Source: Streptomyces carminius | GTDB lineage: Bacteria; Actinomycetota; Actinomycetes; Streptomycetales; Streptomycetaceae | DNA: 64,000 bases | Reading direction: 5' to 3' | Assembly (NCBI RefSeq): GCF_002794255.1 | Contig: NZ_PGGW01000069.1 | Location: 62,001-126,000 of the forward strand | Part shown: piece after piece, positions 41,750 to 50,096 of the stretch | Layout of the letters: every line of letters starts with the position of its first letter | Position numbering within the stretch: the stretch's first letter is position 1 | Program-made: the position numbers and the translations under genes | Notes under the pieces: model-generated | Seen by the model: the letters and a program-made list of their open reading frames with translations, nothing else | Databases searched by the model: none | What the model was told of the DNA's origin: nothing

Positions 41750-42139
41750 ATGCGCCGCCAGCCCGTGCGCCGGACAGCACTCGCCGCCCTCACCCCCGTG
41801 GCCCTCGCCCTCCCCCTGCTGGGCTGCAGCGCCGTCGAGAACGCGCTGGACTGCGCCAACACCGCCGTGGTCGTCGTCGACAGCGCCGACGCGCTCCAGC
41901 AGGCCGTCAACGACGGCGTCGAGAACCCGGCCGAGGTCGACCGCTCCCTGGACCGCATCGACGAGAACCTCGACAAGATCCTCGACAGCACCGACAACCC
42001 CGACATCGGCAAGGTCGCCGAAGACCTCCAGCAGGCCGTGGACAACGCCCGGACCTCCGTCGACCAGGGCAAGGTGCCCGACGTCGCCCCCATCGCCGGC
42101 GCCGCCGACGAACTCACCCAGGTCTGCTCGCCGGGCTGA
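41750..42139 (+). CDS. Small lipoprotein
   Basis: A 129-residue predicted lipoprotein: basic start MRRQPVRR, hydrophobic segment and lipobox LPLLGC with Cys26 as the acylated residue. The mature part is short and helical, with repeated acidic DS-x-D words (VVDSADALQQAVNDG, LDRIDENLDKILDS) and two further cysteines. Function unknown; inserted between rph and rdgB as in other streptomycetes, as I recall. AAAGGGAG stands before the ATG. Confidence 0.85.
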   Translation: MRRQPVRRTALAALTPVALALPLLGCSAVENALDCANTAVVVVDSADALQQAVNDGVENPAEVDRSLDRIDENLDKILDSTDNPDIGKVAEDLQQAVDNARTSVDQGKVPDVAPIAGAADELTQVCSPG

Positions 42140-42207
42140 CGCGCCCGCCGGTCCGCCGCCCCGTCAGAAGGGCGGGGCGGCCGAAGGGATGGGCCCGGCC
42201 GGACCGG

Positions 42208-42213
42208 GATAAT
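42208..42213 (+). promoter_or_regulatory. -10 element for leaderless rdgB mRNA
   Basis: GATAAT ends 8 nt before the ATG at 42222; there is no ribosome site. Confidence 0.45.
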
Positions 42214-42221
42214 CGTTCCCC

Positions 42222-42827
42222 ATGAGCCAGCGCCTGATCCTCGCCACCCGCAACACCCACAAGGTCCGCGAACTGGAGGCCATCCTCTCCGCCGCCGGAC
42301 TGGACCTCGCCCTGGTCGGCGCCGACGCCTACCCCGAGGTCCCGGACGTGAAGGAGACCGGCACCACCTTCGCCGAGAACGCCCTCCTCAAGGCCCGCAC
42401 CCTCGCCCAGGCCACCGGAGTCCCCGCCGTCGCCGACGACTCCGGCCTGTGCGTCGACATCCTCGGCGGCGCGCCCGGCATCTTCTCCGCCCGCTGGTGC
42501 GGACGGCACGGCGACGACAAGGCCAACCTCGACCTCCTCCTCGCCCAGCTCGCCGACATCGAAGACCCGCACCGCACCGCCCACTTCGCCTGCGCCGCGG
42601 CCCTGGCCCTGCCCGACGGCACCGAACGCGCCGTCGAGGGCCGCCTCCCCGGCACCCTCCGCCGCACCCCCGCCGGCAGCGGCGGCTTCGGCTACGACCC
42701 GGTCCTCCAGCCCGACGGCGAGCGGCGCACCTGCGCGGAGCTCAGCCCGGAGGAGAAGAACGCCATCAGCCACCGGGGGCAGGCGTTCCGCGCACTGGCG
42801 CCGGTGATCAGGGAGCTGCTGGGCTGA
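42222..42827 (+). CDS. rdgB: dITP/XTP pyrophosphatase (HAM1/RdgB)
   Basis: A 201-residue house-cleaning NTPase that hydrolyses dITP, ITP and XTP to monophosphates. Signatures: LATRNTHKVRELEAIL, TFAENALLKARTLA, VADDSGLCVDILGGAPGIFSAR, GSGGFGYDPVL, and the C-terminal ELSPEEKNAISHRGQAFRAL. Length is normal. The mRNA seems leaderless. It ends before a terminator shared with the convergent tRNA-Leu. Confidence 0.96.
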   Translation: MSQRLILATRNTHKVRELEAILSAAGLDLALVGADAYPEVPDVKETGTTFAENALLKARTLAQATGVPAVADDSGLCVDILGGAPGIFSARWCGRHGDDKANLDLLLAQLADIEDPHRTAHFACAAALALPDGTERAVEGRLPGTLRRTPAGSGGFGYDPVLQPDGERRTCAELSPEEKNAISHRGQAFRALAPVIRELLG

Positions 42828-42895
42828 GGGATGCCCCCCCGGGGCCGGGTGCCGTCGACATCCGCCCACCCGCCCGATATTCCCGTGGAGAACGC

Positions 42896-42926
42896 CGAAG
42901 GCCCGGCTCGATGAGCCGGGCCTTCG
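42896..42926. terminator. Bidirectional terminator rdgB / tRNA-Leu
   Basis: A perfect 14-bp stem CGAAGGCCCGGCTC/GAGCCGGGCCTTCG with a GAT loop lies between rdgB (+) and the tRNA 3' end (-). Confidence 0.85.
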
Positions 42927-42936
42927 AAACCAAGGC

Positions 42937-43023
42937 TGGTGCGGCCGGTGGGATTCGAACCCACACGGGATTTCTCCCACTGGGACCTAAACCCAGCATG
43001 ACTGCCAGTTCCATCACGGCCGC
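42937..43023 (-). tRNA. tRNA-Leu (anticodon UAG)
   Basis: On the minus strand an 87-nt tRNA with acceptor arms GCGGCCG/CGGCCGC, discriminator A and encoded CCA. The anticodon arm is CTGGG-TTTAGGT-CCCAG with TAG at 42989-42987, decoding CUA leucine. A long variable arm (GTGGGAGAAATCCCGT region) and T-arm GTTCGAATC confirm a class II leucine tRNA. It lies 52 bp downstream of the HNH gene and may be cotranscribed. Confidence 0.96.
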
Positions 43024-43075
43024 CGGACCGCACTCATCCTACTGGGCTCCCGAGGCTCCGGCGGACGGTTCGGTT

Positions 43076-44077
43076 TCAGCGGGATGCTCCGAGTCCTCTC
43101 CGTCTCCGGCACCATGTGTTGGTGACCGCATGGCAGTTCGGGCACAGATAGCGCAGATTCTCGAGACGGTTGTCGTGCCAGTCTCCGTTGATGTGATCGA
43201 TGTGGAGAGTCATCACGGTCTCGCGCCACTCGCCGGGGTTGCCGCAGCCGGCGCATCGGTACGGTACACCGCTCTCCTCCAGGGCTCTGCGCAGCCGGGC
43301 GTGGTTCATACGAGGGGCATCTGCAGGATGTACGCGCAGGACTTCGCCGGCGATCCGTTTCGGTCGCCTCGGGCGGATTTCACGCCGAGTACGCCGCTTG
43401 AAATGCGAGGTGTCCAATTCAAGTCGGAGTACTTGCCGGTGCACCCGCCGGTGGCTCGCGTCGTTGACCGGAAGCCCCAGGAAGCGCATGACATCGGCAT
43501 AACTCGTACTGTTCGAGACAGCCGCGCGGAGCGGTGCCTCGGAAATGGTGACGCGTGCGTGAGAGAAGTGCGATACGTCGACATCCAGTTCGGCGAGCAT
43601 GCGGCGCAGCGCGGCACGCGATCTGCCGTCGTCGGGGATACCAAGAGAACGCGCCAGCGATCGGACGCTGGTTGCCGAGCCGGCGGCCTTCCTTACTTCC
43701 TCGGGTGTCAGAGGCAACTCCACCCGCGAACGGTTGAGTGCCGGAAGGTGACTGGTGTCGATACCGGCGGCGGCGATACGGCGCCGGATGTGGGAGAGCG
43801 TCCCCGTCGCGGGGGCCACGCCGAGCCTGGTCACGACTTCGCGGAGGGTGGTCGAACTCGCGACGGCTTCGGCGAGCGCCGCGTCGGTGTACTTCTGCCC
43901 GGAGCTCTGTCGTTTGAAGTGGCCGGTGTCGATGCCGTATTCGGCCACGAGCCTCTGGAGGACGCGGCGTCTCCCTCCACTGGCCTTGAAGCCCAGGGTG
44001 CGCATGAGTTCGACCCATGTGGAGGAGCGGGCCACGGCGTCGGCGAGTTGTTCCCGGGTGTAGCCGGTGGTGGCCAT
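43076..44077 (-). CDS. Four-repeat DNA-binding HNH endonuclease
   Basis: A 333-residue protein. Residues 6-54, 63-111, 123-171 and 178-226 are four homologous modules of about 49 residues, each predicted helix-turn-helix-like and each ending in a D-x-(G/S)-H-(F/L) motif. A basic linker (RRTRREIRPRRPKR) follows, then an HNH nuclease domain (275-323) with zinc pairs CAGC and CPNC and catalytic LHIDHINGD...NRLENLRYLCPNC. The layout suggests site-specific cleavage like a free-standing homing enzyme. GC and third-position bias are lower than the neighbours, indicating acquisition. GGGGGA lies before the ATG. No intron or split gene is seen. Confidence 0.87.
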   Translation of the reverse strand: MATTGYTREQLADAVARSSTWVELMRTLGFKASGGRRRVLQRLVAEYGIDTGHFKRQSSGQKYTDAALAEAVASSTTLREVVTRLGVAPATGTLSHIRRRIAAAGIDTSHLPALNRSRVELPLTPEEVRKAAGSATSVRSLARSLGIPDDGRSRAALRRMLAELDVDVSHFSHARVTISEAPLRAAVSNSTSYADVMRFLGLPVNDASHRRVHRQVLRLELDTSHFKRRTRREIRPRRPKRIAGEVLRVHPADAPRMNHARLRRALEESGVPYRCAGCGNPGEWRETVMTLHIDHINGDWHDNRLENLRYLCPNCHAVTNTWCRRRRGLGASR

Positions 44078-44141
44078 CCCTTCCCCCTGTCACCTGGCGA
44101 CCGGTCCGCGGGCGGTCGGTGGTCGTTCGGTCGTTCGTCGC

Positions 44142-44165
44142 GGACTCGTACTGGTCAACGAGTCC
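44142..44165. terminator. Weak hairpin downstream of bcp
   Basis: A 7-bp stem GGACTCG/CGAGTCC (44142-44148 with 44159-44165), about 55 nt past the bcp stop on the minus strand and just before the HNH gene. Confidence 0.4.
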
Positions 44166-44218
44166 GGTGACGGACGGTTACGCCGGTCGGGTGAGGAACA
44201 GGGGGAGGGGCGCAGGGA

Positions 44219-44686
44219 TCAGAGCGCGAGGTCCTTGATGAGCTTGGCGACATGGCCGGTGGCCCGGACGTTGTAGAGGGCCCGCTCGACCTTCCCCTCC
44301 TCGTCCACGATCACCGTGGACCGGATGACGCCCGTGACGGTCTTGCCGTACAGCTTCTTCTCGCCGAAGGCGCCGTACGCCTCCAGGACCTTCTTCTCCG
44401 GGTCACTCAGGAGGGTGACCTCCAGGTCCTCCTTCTCGCGGAACTTCGCCAGCTTCTCGGGCTTGTCGGGGGAGACGCCGATCACCTCGTAACCCGAGTC
44501 CGCGAGGAGGCCGAGGTTGTCGGTGAAGTCGCAGGCCTGCTTGGTGCAGCCCGGGGTGAGGGCGGCCGGGTAGAAGTAGACGACGACCTTGCGGCCGGCG
44601 TGGTCGGCGAGCGAGACGGGTTTCCCGTCGGCGTCGGGGAGGGTGAAGGCGGGGGCGGTGTCGCCGGGCTGGAGTCGCTCGCTCAT
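44219..44686 (-). CDS. bcp: Thioredoxin-dependent thiol peroxidase (Bcp/PrxQ)
   Basis: A 155-residue peroxiredoxin that reduces hydroperoxides with thioredoxin. Peroxidatic Cys is in LTPGCTKQAC (about 47) and the likely resolving Cys five residues on (52), the atypical PrxQ arrangement. PGDTAPAFTLPDADGKPVSL, VVVYFYPAA and VIGVSPDKPEKL are family blocks. It lies between the HNH gene and a divergent DUF3618 gene. Confidence 0.95.
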   Translation of the reverse strand: MSERLQPGDTAPAFTLPDADGKPVSLADHAGRKVVVYFYPAALTPGCTKQACDFTDNLGLLADSGYEVIGVSPDKPEKLAKFREKEDLEVTLLSDPEKKVLEAYGAFGEKKLYGKTVTGVIRSTVIVDEEGKVERALYNVRATGHVAKLIKDLAL

Positions 44687-44877
44687 CCGGGGCTCCTCGG
44701 TGCGGGGTGTGCGGGGGTGTACAGGCCGATGTCGTTCCGCAGCCTAGTCAGGATGTCTGGCGGGGGTGGCGTGGGGCATCGGGTGATAAGTAGCTGTCAG
44801 ACTGTCGGGTAGCCGTTTTGCGGTACGGGGCAGCCCGGGTGGGGCTGATGAGACGGATGAGACAACGGAGGCGCGCG

Positions 44878-45204
44878 GTGTCGGAAGCCAGAACTCCCGC
44901 GGAGATCGAGTCGGACATCGTCCGCAGGCGGCAGGAGCTCGCCGAGACGCTGGACGAGCTGGCGGTGCGGGTGCACCCGAAGACGATCGCCGGTGATGTG
45001 AAGGCGCGTGCGGCCGCGACGGTGGACCGTACGGCGGGCCGGGCGTATGTCGCGGTGAACCGCACGGTGTCCGATGTACGGGCGAGGTTCACGGACGAGG
45101 AGGGCCGGCTGCGGCCGGGGCGGGTGGTGCCGGTGGCGCTGCTGGCGGTCGGGGTGGCCGGGCTGGTGGTGGTCTCGGTCCGGCGTCGGGGTCGGCGCCG
45201 GTGA
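44878..45204 (+). CDS. DUF3618 membrane protein
   Basis: A 108-residue actinobacterial DUF3618 protein. The conserved N-terminal helix EIESDIVRRRQELAETLDELAVRVHP is followed by amphipathic helices and one C-terminal membrane segment (VVPVALLAVGVAGLVVVSV) with a basic end RRRGRRR, so the bulk faces the cytosol or membrane surface. Start GTG 44878 has GGAGG six nt upstream. Function unknown. A possible promoter lies at 44760-44830. Confidence 0.88.
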   Translation: MSEARTPAEIESDIVRRRQELAETLDELAVRVHPKTIAGDVKARAAATVDRTAGRAYVAVNRTVSDVRARFTDEEGRLRPGRVVPVALLAVGVAGLVVVSVRRRGRRR

Positions 45205-45226
45205 GAGGCCGGAGCGCGGGCTGGGA

Positions 45227-45232
45227 TACGGT
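45227..45232 (+). promoter_or_regulatory. -10 element for leaderless GroES-like gene
   Basis: TACGGT ends 6 nt before the GTG at 45239; no ribosome site is seen. Confidence 0.4.
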
Positions 45233-45238
45233 CGTGGT

Positions 45239-45583
45239 GTGAGTTCCCAGACGCCCCACCACGACAAGCTGCCCATCCGGATGCTGCACGACCGGGTGCT
45301 GGTGCGTACCGACATTCCGGAGGGCGAGCGCCGTTCCTCCGGCGGCATCGTCATTCCCGCCACGGCGGCGGTCGGTCGCAGGCTGAACTGGGCCGAGGTG
45401 GTCGCCGTCGGGCAGAACGTGCGGACGGTGGAGCCCGGTGACCGGGTGCTGTTCGATCCCGCGGACCGTGCCGAGGTCGAGGTGCGGGGGGTCGCGTACG
45501 TGCTGATGCGCGAGCGTGATCTGCACGCGGTGGCGGCCGAGCGGCTGCAGGGGTCGGAGGACTCCACCGGGCTGTACCTGTAG
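45239..45583 (+). CDS. GroES/Cpn10-like protein
   Basis: A 114-residue Cpn10-fold protein, clearly related to GroES (RMLHDRVLVRTD, SSGGIVIPATA in the mobile-loop position, VEPGDRVLFDPADRAEVEVRG, YVLMRERDLHAV) but not the main GroES, whose gene adjoins groEL; no groEL is here. The DNA-level start is GTG 45239 (MSSQTPHHDK), probably leaderless. It could be an accessory co-chaperonin or have another role. Confidence 0.87.
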   Translation: MSSQTPHHDKLPIRMLHDRVLVRTDIPEGERRSSGGIVIPATAAVGRRLNWAEVVAVGQNVRTVEPGDRVLFDPADRAEVEVRGVAYVLMRERDLHAVAAERLQGSEDSTGLYL

Positions 45584-45637
45584 TCGGTCCGCGGCGGTCG
45601 GCCGGGGCGCACGGCGGCTTCCGGGCCTTCCGGACGG

Positions 45638-45683
45638 GCGCGGGCCGGCCGCGGACGGGTGTACGTCCGCGGCCGGCCCGCGC
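45638..45683. terminator. Bidirectional terminator groES-like / PBP
   Basis: A perfect 19-bp stem (45638-45656 with 45665-45683), loop 8 nt, between two convergent genes; the longest uninterrupted stem noticed in the window. Confidence 0.85.
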
Positions 45684-45698
45684 TGTTCGGCTGTGCCG

Positions 45699-48158
45699 TT
45701 ACGGGGTGGTGGGGCTGGGCGTGGGGCTGGGGGACTTCCGGGCGGGGCCGCTCCCGGCCTCGTCGTCCCGGGAGGTCTCCCTCTCCCTCCGCTTCTCCTC
45801 CGCCGCTGCTTCCTTCTCCTTCTTCTTCCTGTCTGCCTCCTCGGCCCTGTCCGCTTCCCTGGCCTTGTCCGCTTCCCTGTCCCTGTCGCCGGCCTTGTCG
45901 CCGTCCGGCTTCTTCTCCTCGGCCGGGTGCTTCCGGTCGGTGTCGCCGTCCTGCTTCCGCCGGTCGGTGTCGTCCCGGTCCTGCTTCTTGTCGGCTTTCT
46001 CCTTCTCCCTGTTCTTCTCGTCCTGCTCGCGGTCCTGCTCGCGGTCCTGCTCCTCGTCGTCCCCCGGGGCGGCGGCCGGGGTCGCGGAGTCGGTGTCCCG
46101 GGGGGACTGCTCCTCCGGTGCGGTGTCCTCGTCGGGGGAGGCGCTGGGTGTGGCGCCGGGCATCCTGTGTTTGCCGAGCTTGAGGTCGAACTTCTTCGCC
46201 GGGGTGCCCCGCAGGGCCTGGGCGGTGTACCGGGTCCAGGTCAGGGTGGGGAAGTCGGAGCCGTTGATGCGGGGCATTCCGGCGGCGCCGTACAGGGACT
46301 TGTGGACGCCGGTCTCGGGGTCCTGGCCCATGATGGTGACGACGGTGGCCAGGTCGGGGGTGTAGCCGGCGAACCAGGCGGCCTCGTTCTCCTCCGCGGT
46401 GCCGGTCTTGCCGGCGGCGGGGCGGCCCAGGGCGCCGGCGCGGCTGCCGGTGCCGGACTTGACGACCTCGCGCAGTACGGCGGTGGTGGAGTCGGCGGCC
46501 TGGCGGGAGACGGCCTGGGTGGTGTCGGGTTCGGGGACGGGGATGTTCTCGCCGTTGCGGGTGATCTTCGTGACGAAGGTGTGGTCGACGCGTTTGCCGT
46601 GGTTGGCGAGGGTCGCGTAGGCCTGGGCCATGTCGAGGGTGCTGGGGGTGGCGGTGCCCAGGGAGACGGAGGCGTGGGATTCGGCCATGTTGGGGGTGTT
46701 CGGGGAGAGGCCGAGGGCGACGGCGGTCTTCTTGACCTTCTCGGGGCCGACGTCGGCGCCCATCTGGGCGAAGACGGCGTTGACGGACTTCTGCATGCCC
46801 CTGGTGACGGTGATGCTGCCGAAGCTGGCGTGGTCCTGGTTGTGGGGTGCCCAGTCGGTGGGGCCGTCGGCGCCGATGACGGTGCGTCCGCTGGTGCCGT
46901 CGTAGGTGGTGTCGGGGCCGATGAGGTCGCCGCCGCGGGTCCTGGCCCGGTGGTGGACGGCGGCGGCGTAGACGATGGGCTTGAAGGTGGAGCCGGCCTG
47001 GTAGTCGCGGCGGGTGGCGTTGTTGACGTACTGCTTCGTGTAGCCGATGCCGCCGTACATGGCGACGACCTGGCCGGTGCCGGGTTCGATGGAGGTGGCG
47101 CCGGCGCGGACGTAGTGGTCGACCTCGCGTTCGTCGTCGAGGTGGGAGAGCAGTTCCTTCTCGACGGCGTCGACGAGGGCGTCCTGCCGGGCGCGGTCGA
47201 TGGTGGTGGTGATCCGCAGACCGCCCCGGGCCAGTTGCCGTTTGTCGAGGATGCCGCGTTCGACGAGGTGGGTGTTGACGGCTTCGACGAGGTAGCCGCG
47301 CTGGCCGGACAGGGCCGTGGGGCGCTTGGTGGGGCGGGGTTCGGGGAATTTCATGGCGTCGCGTTCGGCGGGCTCGAGCCAGCCCTCCTCGACCATGCCG
47401 TTCAGGACGTACTGCCAGCGGGCGACGGCGCGGTCCCGGTTGTCGGGGTGGGCGGCGACGTCGTAGAGGTTGGGGGAGTTGAGGAGGGCGGCGAGGTAGG
47501 CGCCCTCGGCGGTGGTGAGTTCGGAGGCGTGCTTGTCGTAGTAGGCCTGGGCGGCGGCCTGGATGCCGTAGGAGTTGCGGCCGAAGTAGCTGGTGTTGAG
47601 GTAGCCGGTCAGGATCTCGTCCTTGCTGACCCGGTGGTCGAGCTTGAGGGCGATGAAGAGTTCCTTGGTCTTGCGGGTGAGGGTCTGCTCCTGGCCCAGG
47701 TAGTAGTTCTTGACGTACTGCTGGGTGATGGTGGAGCCGGACTGCTTGCCCTCGCCCTGGAGCATGTTCCAGCCGGCGCGGATCATGGCGGTGACGTCGA
47801 TGGCCGACTGGTGGTAGAAGTTGCGGTCCTCGGCGGCGAGTACGGCCCGGCGGGTGGTCTCGGGGACGTCGTCGAGTTCCACCTTCTGCCGGTTGACCTC
47901 GCCGTCGCGGGCGAACTGGGTGCCGTCGGAGTAGAGGTAGACGTTGTTCTGGGCGGCCGCCACGGCGTTGGGGTCGGGGATGTCCACGAGCAGGTAGCCC
48001 GTGAGCAGTCCGCCGGAGGCCAGCAGGGCGGTCAGTGCGGCGGTGCCGAAGGCGATCCGTCCCTTTCTTCCGGTGGGCAGCAGCCGTTCCAGGCCGCCGC
48101 GTCGCGGGTGCTCGTCGCCGGGCGGCTCCTCGCCGGGTGGCTCCTCGCTCTCACTCAT
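45699..48158 (-). CDS. Class A penicillin-binding protein (GT51 + transpeptidase)
   Basis: An 819-residue bifunctional peptidoglycan synthase. Cytosolic tail, one membrane helix (about 35-58), then a GT51 glycosyltransferase with catalytic Glu110 in AAEDRNFYHQ and GSTITQQYVKN, and a transpeptidase domain with SxxK (GSTFKP, Ser about 390), SVN and KTGT (about 584). From about residue 670 an extracellular tail of ~150 residues is extremely rich in Asp, Glu, Lys and Arg, with runs such as DREQDREQDE, ending in Ser/Pro/Thr repeats. ATG 48158 (MSESEEPP) has AAGGAG upstream; an in-frame ATG at 48233 is less likely. Confidence 0.94.
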   Translation of the reverse strand: MSESEEPPGEEPPGDEHPRRGGLERLLPTGRKGRIAFGTAALTALLASGGLLTGYLLVDIPDPNAVAAAQNNVYLYSDGTQFARDGEVNRQKVELDDVPETTRRAVLAAEDRNFYHQSAIDVTAMIRAGWNMLQGEGKQSGSTITQQYVKNYYLGQEQTLTRKTKELFIALKLDHRVSKDEILTGYLNTSYFGRNSYGIQAAAQAYYDKHASELTTAEGAYLAALLNSPNLYDVAAHPDNRDRAVARWQYVLNGMVEEGWLEPAERDAMKFPEPRPTKRPTALSGQRGYLVEAVNTHLVERGILDKRQLARGGLRITTTIDRARQDALVDAVEKELLSHLDDEREVDHYVRAGATSIEPGTGQVVAMYGGIGYTKQYVNNATRRDYQAGSTFKPIVYAAAVHHRARTRGGDLIGPDTTYDGTSGRTVIGADGPTDWAPHNQDHASFGSITVTRGMQKSVNAVFAQMGADVGPEKVKKTAVALGLSPNTPNMAESHASVSLGTATPSTLDMAQAYATLANHGKRVDHTFVTKITRNGENIPVPEPDTTQAVSRQAADSTTAVLREVVKSGTGSRAGALGRPAAGKTGTAEENEAAWFAGYTPDLATVVTIMGQDPETGVHKSLYGAAGMPRINGSDFPTLTWTRYTAQALRGTPAKKFDLKLGKHRMPGATPSASPDEDTAPEEQSPRDTDSATPAAAPGDDEEQDREQDREQDEKNREKEKADKKQDRDDTDRRKQDGDTDRKHPAEEKKPDGDKAGDRDREADKAREADRAEEADRKKKEKEAAAEEKRRERETSRDDEAGSGPARKSPSPTPSPTTP

Positions 48159-48440
48159 GGCCGCGGGCTCCTTGTCGGGTCCTGTCACCGTGGTGATTTG
48201 GATGATTTTGTCGGTTAAGTAGCCGTAGGACACTTTTGCATCATCTGTCGCGGTCAGCGAGGCCAGGTCACACCTGTGGCGGTGCGGAGCGGGGCGGAGG
48301 GGGTACGGCCGGGACCCGGTGGCGCCTCCAAATGGCTGGCCGGTGCCGCCTTCGGGTGGCTAAGCTCTCACGCTCCGCCACCACCCGGGAGGGCGAAGAG
48401 ACCCGGGAGCCGCCGCCGACGACGCCCGGGGGGCCGTTCA

Positions 48441-49250
48441 GTGCGTGTCGCACGTCTCTGTCTCGCGGTCGCGGGCGGTGGTTTCCGCCGTCATGCCACC
48501 TATCGGGTGGCGACCGCCGCCGGGGTGTTCACCAACACCGTCTTCGGTTTCATCCTCTCCGCCACCTTCATCGCGCTGTGGAACGAGCGGCCCGCGCTGG
48601 GCGGTTACGACCAGGCGCAGGCGCTGACGTTCGTGTGGACGGGGCAGGCGCTGCTGGCGGCGCTGGCGCTGATGGGCGGGGGATTCCAGGAGGAGCTCCA
48701 GGAGCGCATCCGTTCGGGTGATGTGGTGGTGGATCTGTACCGCCCGGTGGATCTCCAGTTGTGGTGGCTGGCGACGGATCTGGGGCGGGCGGCGTTCCAG
48801 GTGCTGGGGCGGGGGGTGGTGCCGATGACCTGCGGGGCGCTGGTCTTCCCGCTGGCGCTGCCGGCCGATCCGCTGGTGTGGGCGGCGTTCGGGCTGTCGG
48901 TGCTGCTGGGCCTGCTGGTGGGCTTCGCGGTGCGCTATCTGGTGGCGCTGGCCGCGTTCTGGCTGCTGGACGGCTCGGGGGTGAATCTGATCAGCGCGCT
49001 GCTGTGCGTGTTCCTGTCGGGGCAGTTGCTGCCGCTGACGGTGTTCCCCGGTGGGTTCGGCGAGGTGGTGCGGGTGCTGCCGTGGGCGGCGATGCTCCAG
49101 GTGCCGGCCGATGTCCTGCTGGGGGAGCACCGGGGGGTGTCCCTGGTGGCGGCGCTGGCGTTCCAGGGCTGCTGGGCGGCGGTGCTGCTGGCGCTGGGCC
49201 GGGTGGTGCAGTCGGCCGCCACGCGCAGGGTGGTGGTGCAGGGTGGCTGA
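48441..49250 (+). CDS. ABC-2 type permease, DUF990-like (1)
   Basis: A 269-residue membrane protein with about six helices. N-terminus GGGFRRHATYRVATAAGVFTNTVFGF, the charged loop ERIRSGDVVVDLYRPVDLQLWW and the C-terminal LPWAAMLQVPADVLLG are typical of the DUF990 ABC-2 permease pairs common in actinobacteria and firmicutes. It forms a heterodimer with the next gene. GTG 48441 (MRVARLCL) was chosen by homology; its ribosome site is weak. It overlaps the next gene by 8 nt. The substrate is unknown. Confidence 0.88.
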   Translation: MRVARLCLAVAGGGFRRHATYRVATAAGVFTNTVFGFILSATFIALWNERPALGGYDQAQALTFVWTGQALLAALALMGGGFQEELQERIRSGDVVVDLYRPVDLQLWWLATDLGRAAFQVLGRGVVPMTCGALVFPLALPADPLVWAAFGLSVLLGLLVGFAVRYLVALAAFWLLDGSGVNLISALLCVFLSGQLLPLTVFPGGFGEVVRVLPWAAMLQVPADVLLGEHRGVSLVAALAFQGCWAAVLLALGRVVQSAATRRVVVQGG

Positions 49251-50091
49251 GGACGTACGGTCCGGCCGGTGGGGGCGGCCGGGCCTGCTGTGGACGGGTG
49301 CGCGGGCGTACGGCCTGATCGTGGCGATGTGGGTGCGCTCGACGATGGCCTACCGGGCGTCCTTCGCGCTGATGGCGGTCGGGAACCTGCTGGTGACCGG
49401 CCTGGAGTTCGTCAGCGTGATGATCATGTTCTCGCATGTCGACGTGCTCGCCGGGTTCTCCTTCGCGGAGGTGGCGTTCCTGTACGGGACGGCGGGGGTC
49501 GCGTTCGGGACCGCCGACCTGCTGCTGGGCTCGCTGCAGCGGATCGGTTCCCGGGTGCGGGACGGGACGGTGGACACGCTGCTGGTCCGTCCGGCACCGG
49601 TGCTGGCCCAGCTGGCGGCGGACCGTTTCGCGCTGCGCCGGCTGGGGCGGGTCGCGCAGGGGCTGGGAGTGCTGGGCTGGTCGCTGACGCGGGTGGAGGT
49701 GGACTGGACGCCCGGCCGGGCGGTGCTGTTGGTGGTGACGGTGGTGAGCGGGGCGGCGATCTTCGGGGCGGTGATGGTGGCGGGGGCGGCGTTCCAGTTC
49801 TGGGCGCAGGACGCCTCGGAGGTGCAGAACGCCTTCACCTACGGCGGCAACGTCCTGCTCCAGTACCCGCCGGCGGTCTTCGCCCAGGAGCTGGTGCGCG
49901 GGGTGACGTTCGTGGTGCCGCTGGCCTTCGTGAACTGGCTGCCGGCGCTGCGGATGCTGGGCCGGGACGATCCGCTGGGGCTGCCGGGGTGGGTGGACTT
50001 CGCCTCGCCGGCGGTGGCGCTGCTGTGCTGGGTGCCGGCCGGGCTGGTGTGGCGGGCGGCGCTGCGCGGTTATCGGAGCACGGGGAGCTGA
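49243..50091 (+). CDS. ABC-2 type permease, DUF990-like (2)
   Basis: A 282-residue membrane protein with about six helices, partner of the preceding permease. Blocks: ARAYGLIVAMWVRSTMAYRASF, EVAFLYGTAGVAFGTADLLLGS, RDGTVDTLLVRPAPVLAQLAAD and the extracellular loop FTYGGNVLLQYPPAVFAQELVRG. GTG 49243 overlaps the previous stop. The ATPase gene follows after 5 nt, giving a three-gene exporter operon. Confidence 0.9.
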   Translation: MAEDVRSGRWGRPGLLWTGARAYGLIVAMWVRSTMAYRASFALMAVGNLLVTGLEFVSVMIMFSHVDVLAGFSFAEVAFLYGTAGVAFGTADLLLGSLQRIGSRVRDGTVDTLLVRPAPVLAQLAADRFALRRLGRVAQGLGVLGWSLTRVEVDWTPGRAVLLVVTVVSGAAIFGAVMVAGAAFQFWAQDASEVQNAFTYGGNVLLQYPPAVFAQELVRGVTFVVPLAFVNWLPALRMLGRDDPLGLPGWVDFASPAVALLCWVPAGLVWRAALRGYRSTGS

Positions 50092-50096
50092 CGAGG

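Noticed and set aside
42937..44077. Integrative element at the tRNA-Leu gene
   Set aside because: No integrase, no duplicated tRNA 3' end (att site) and no excess of accessory genes were found; only the HNH gene is unusual.
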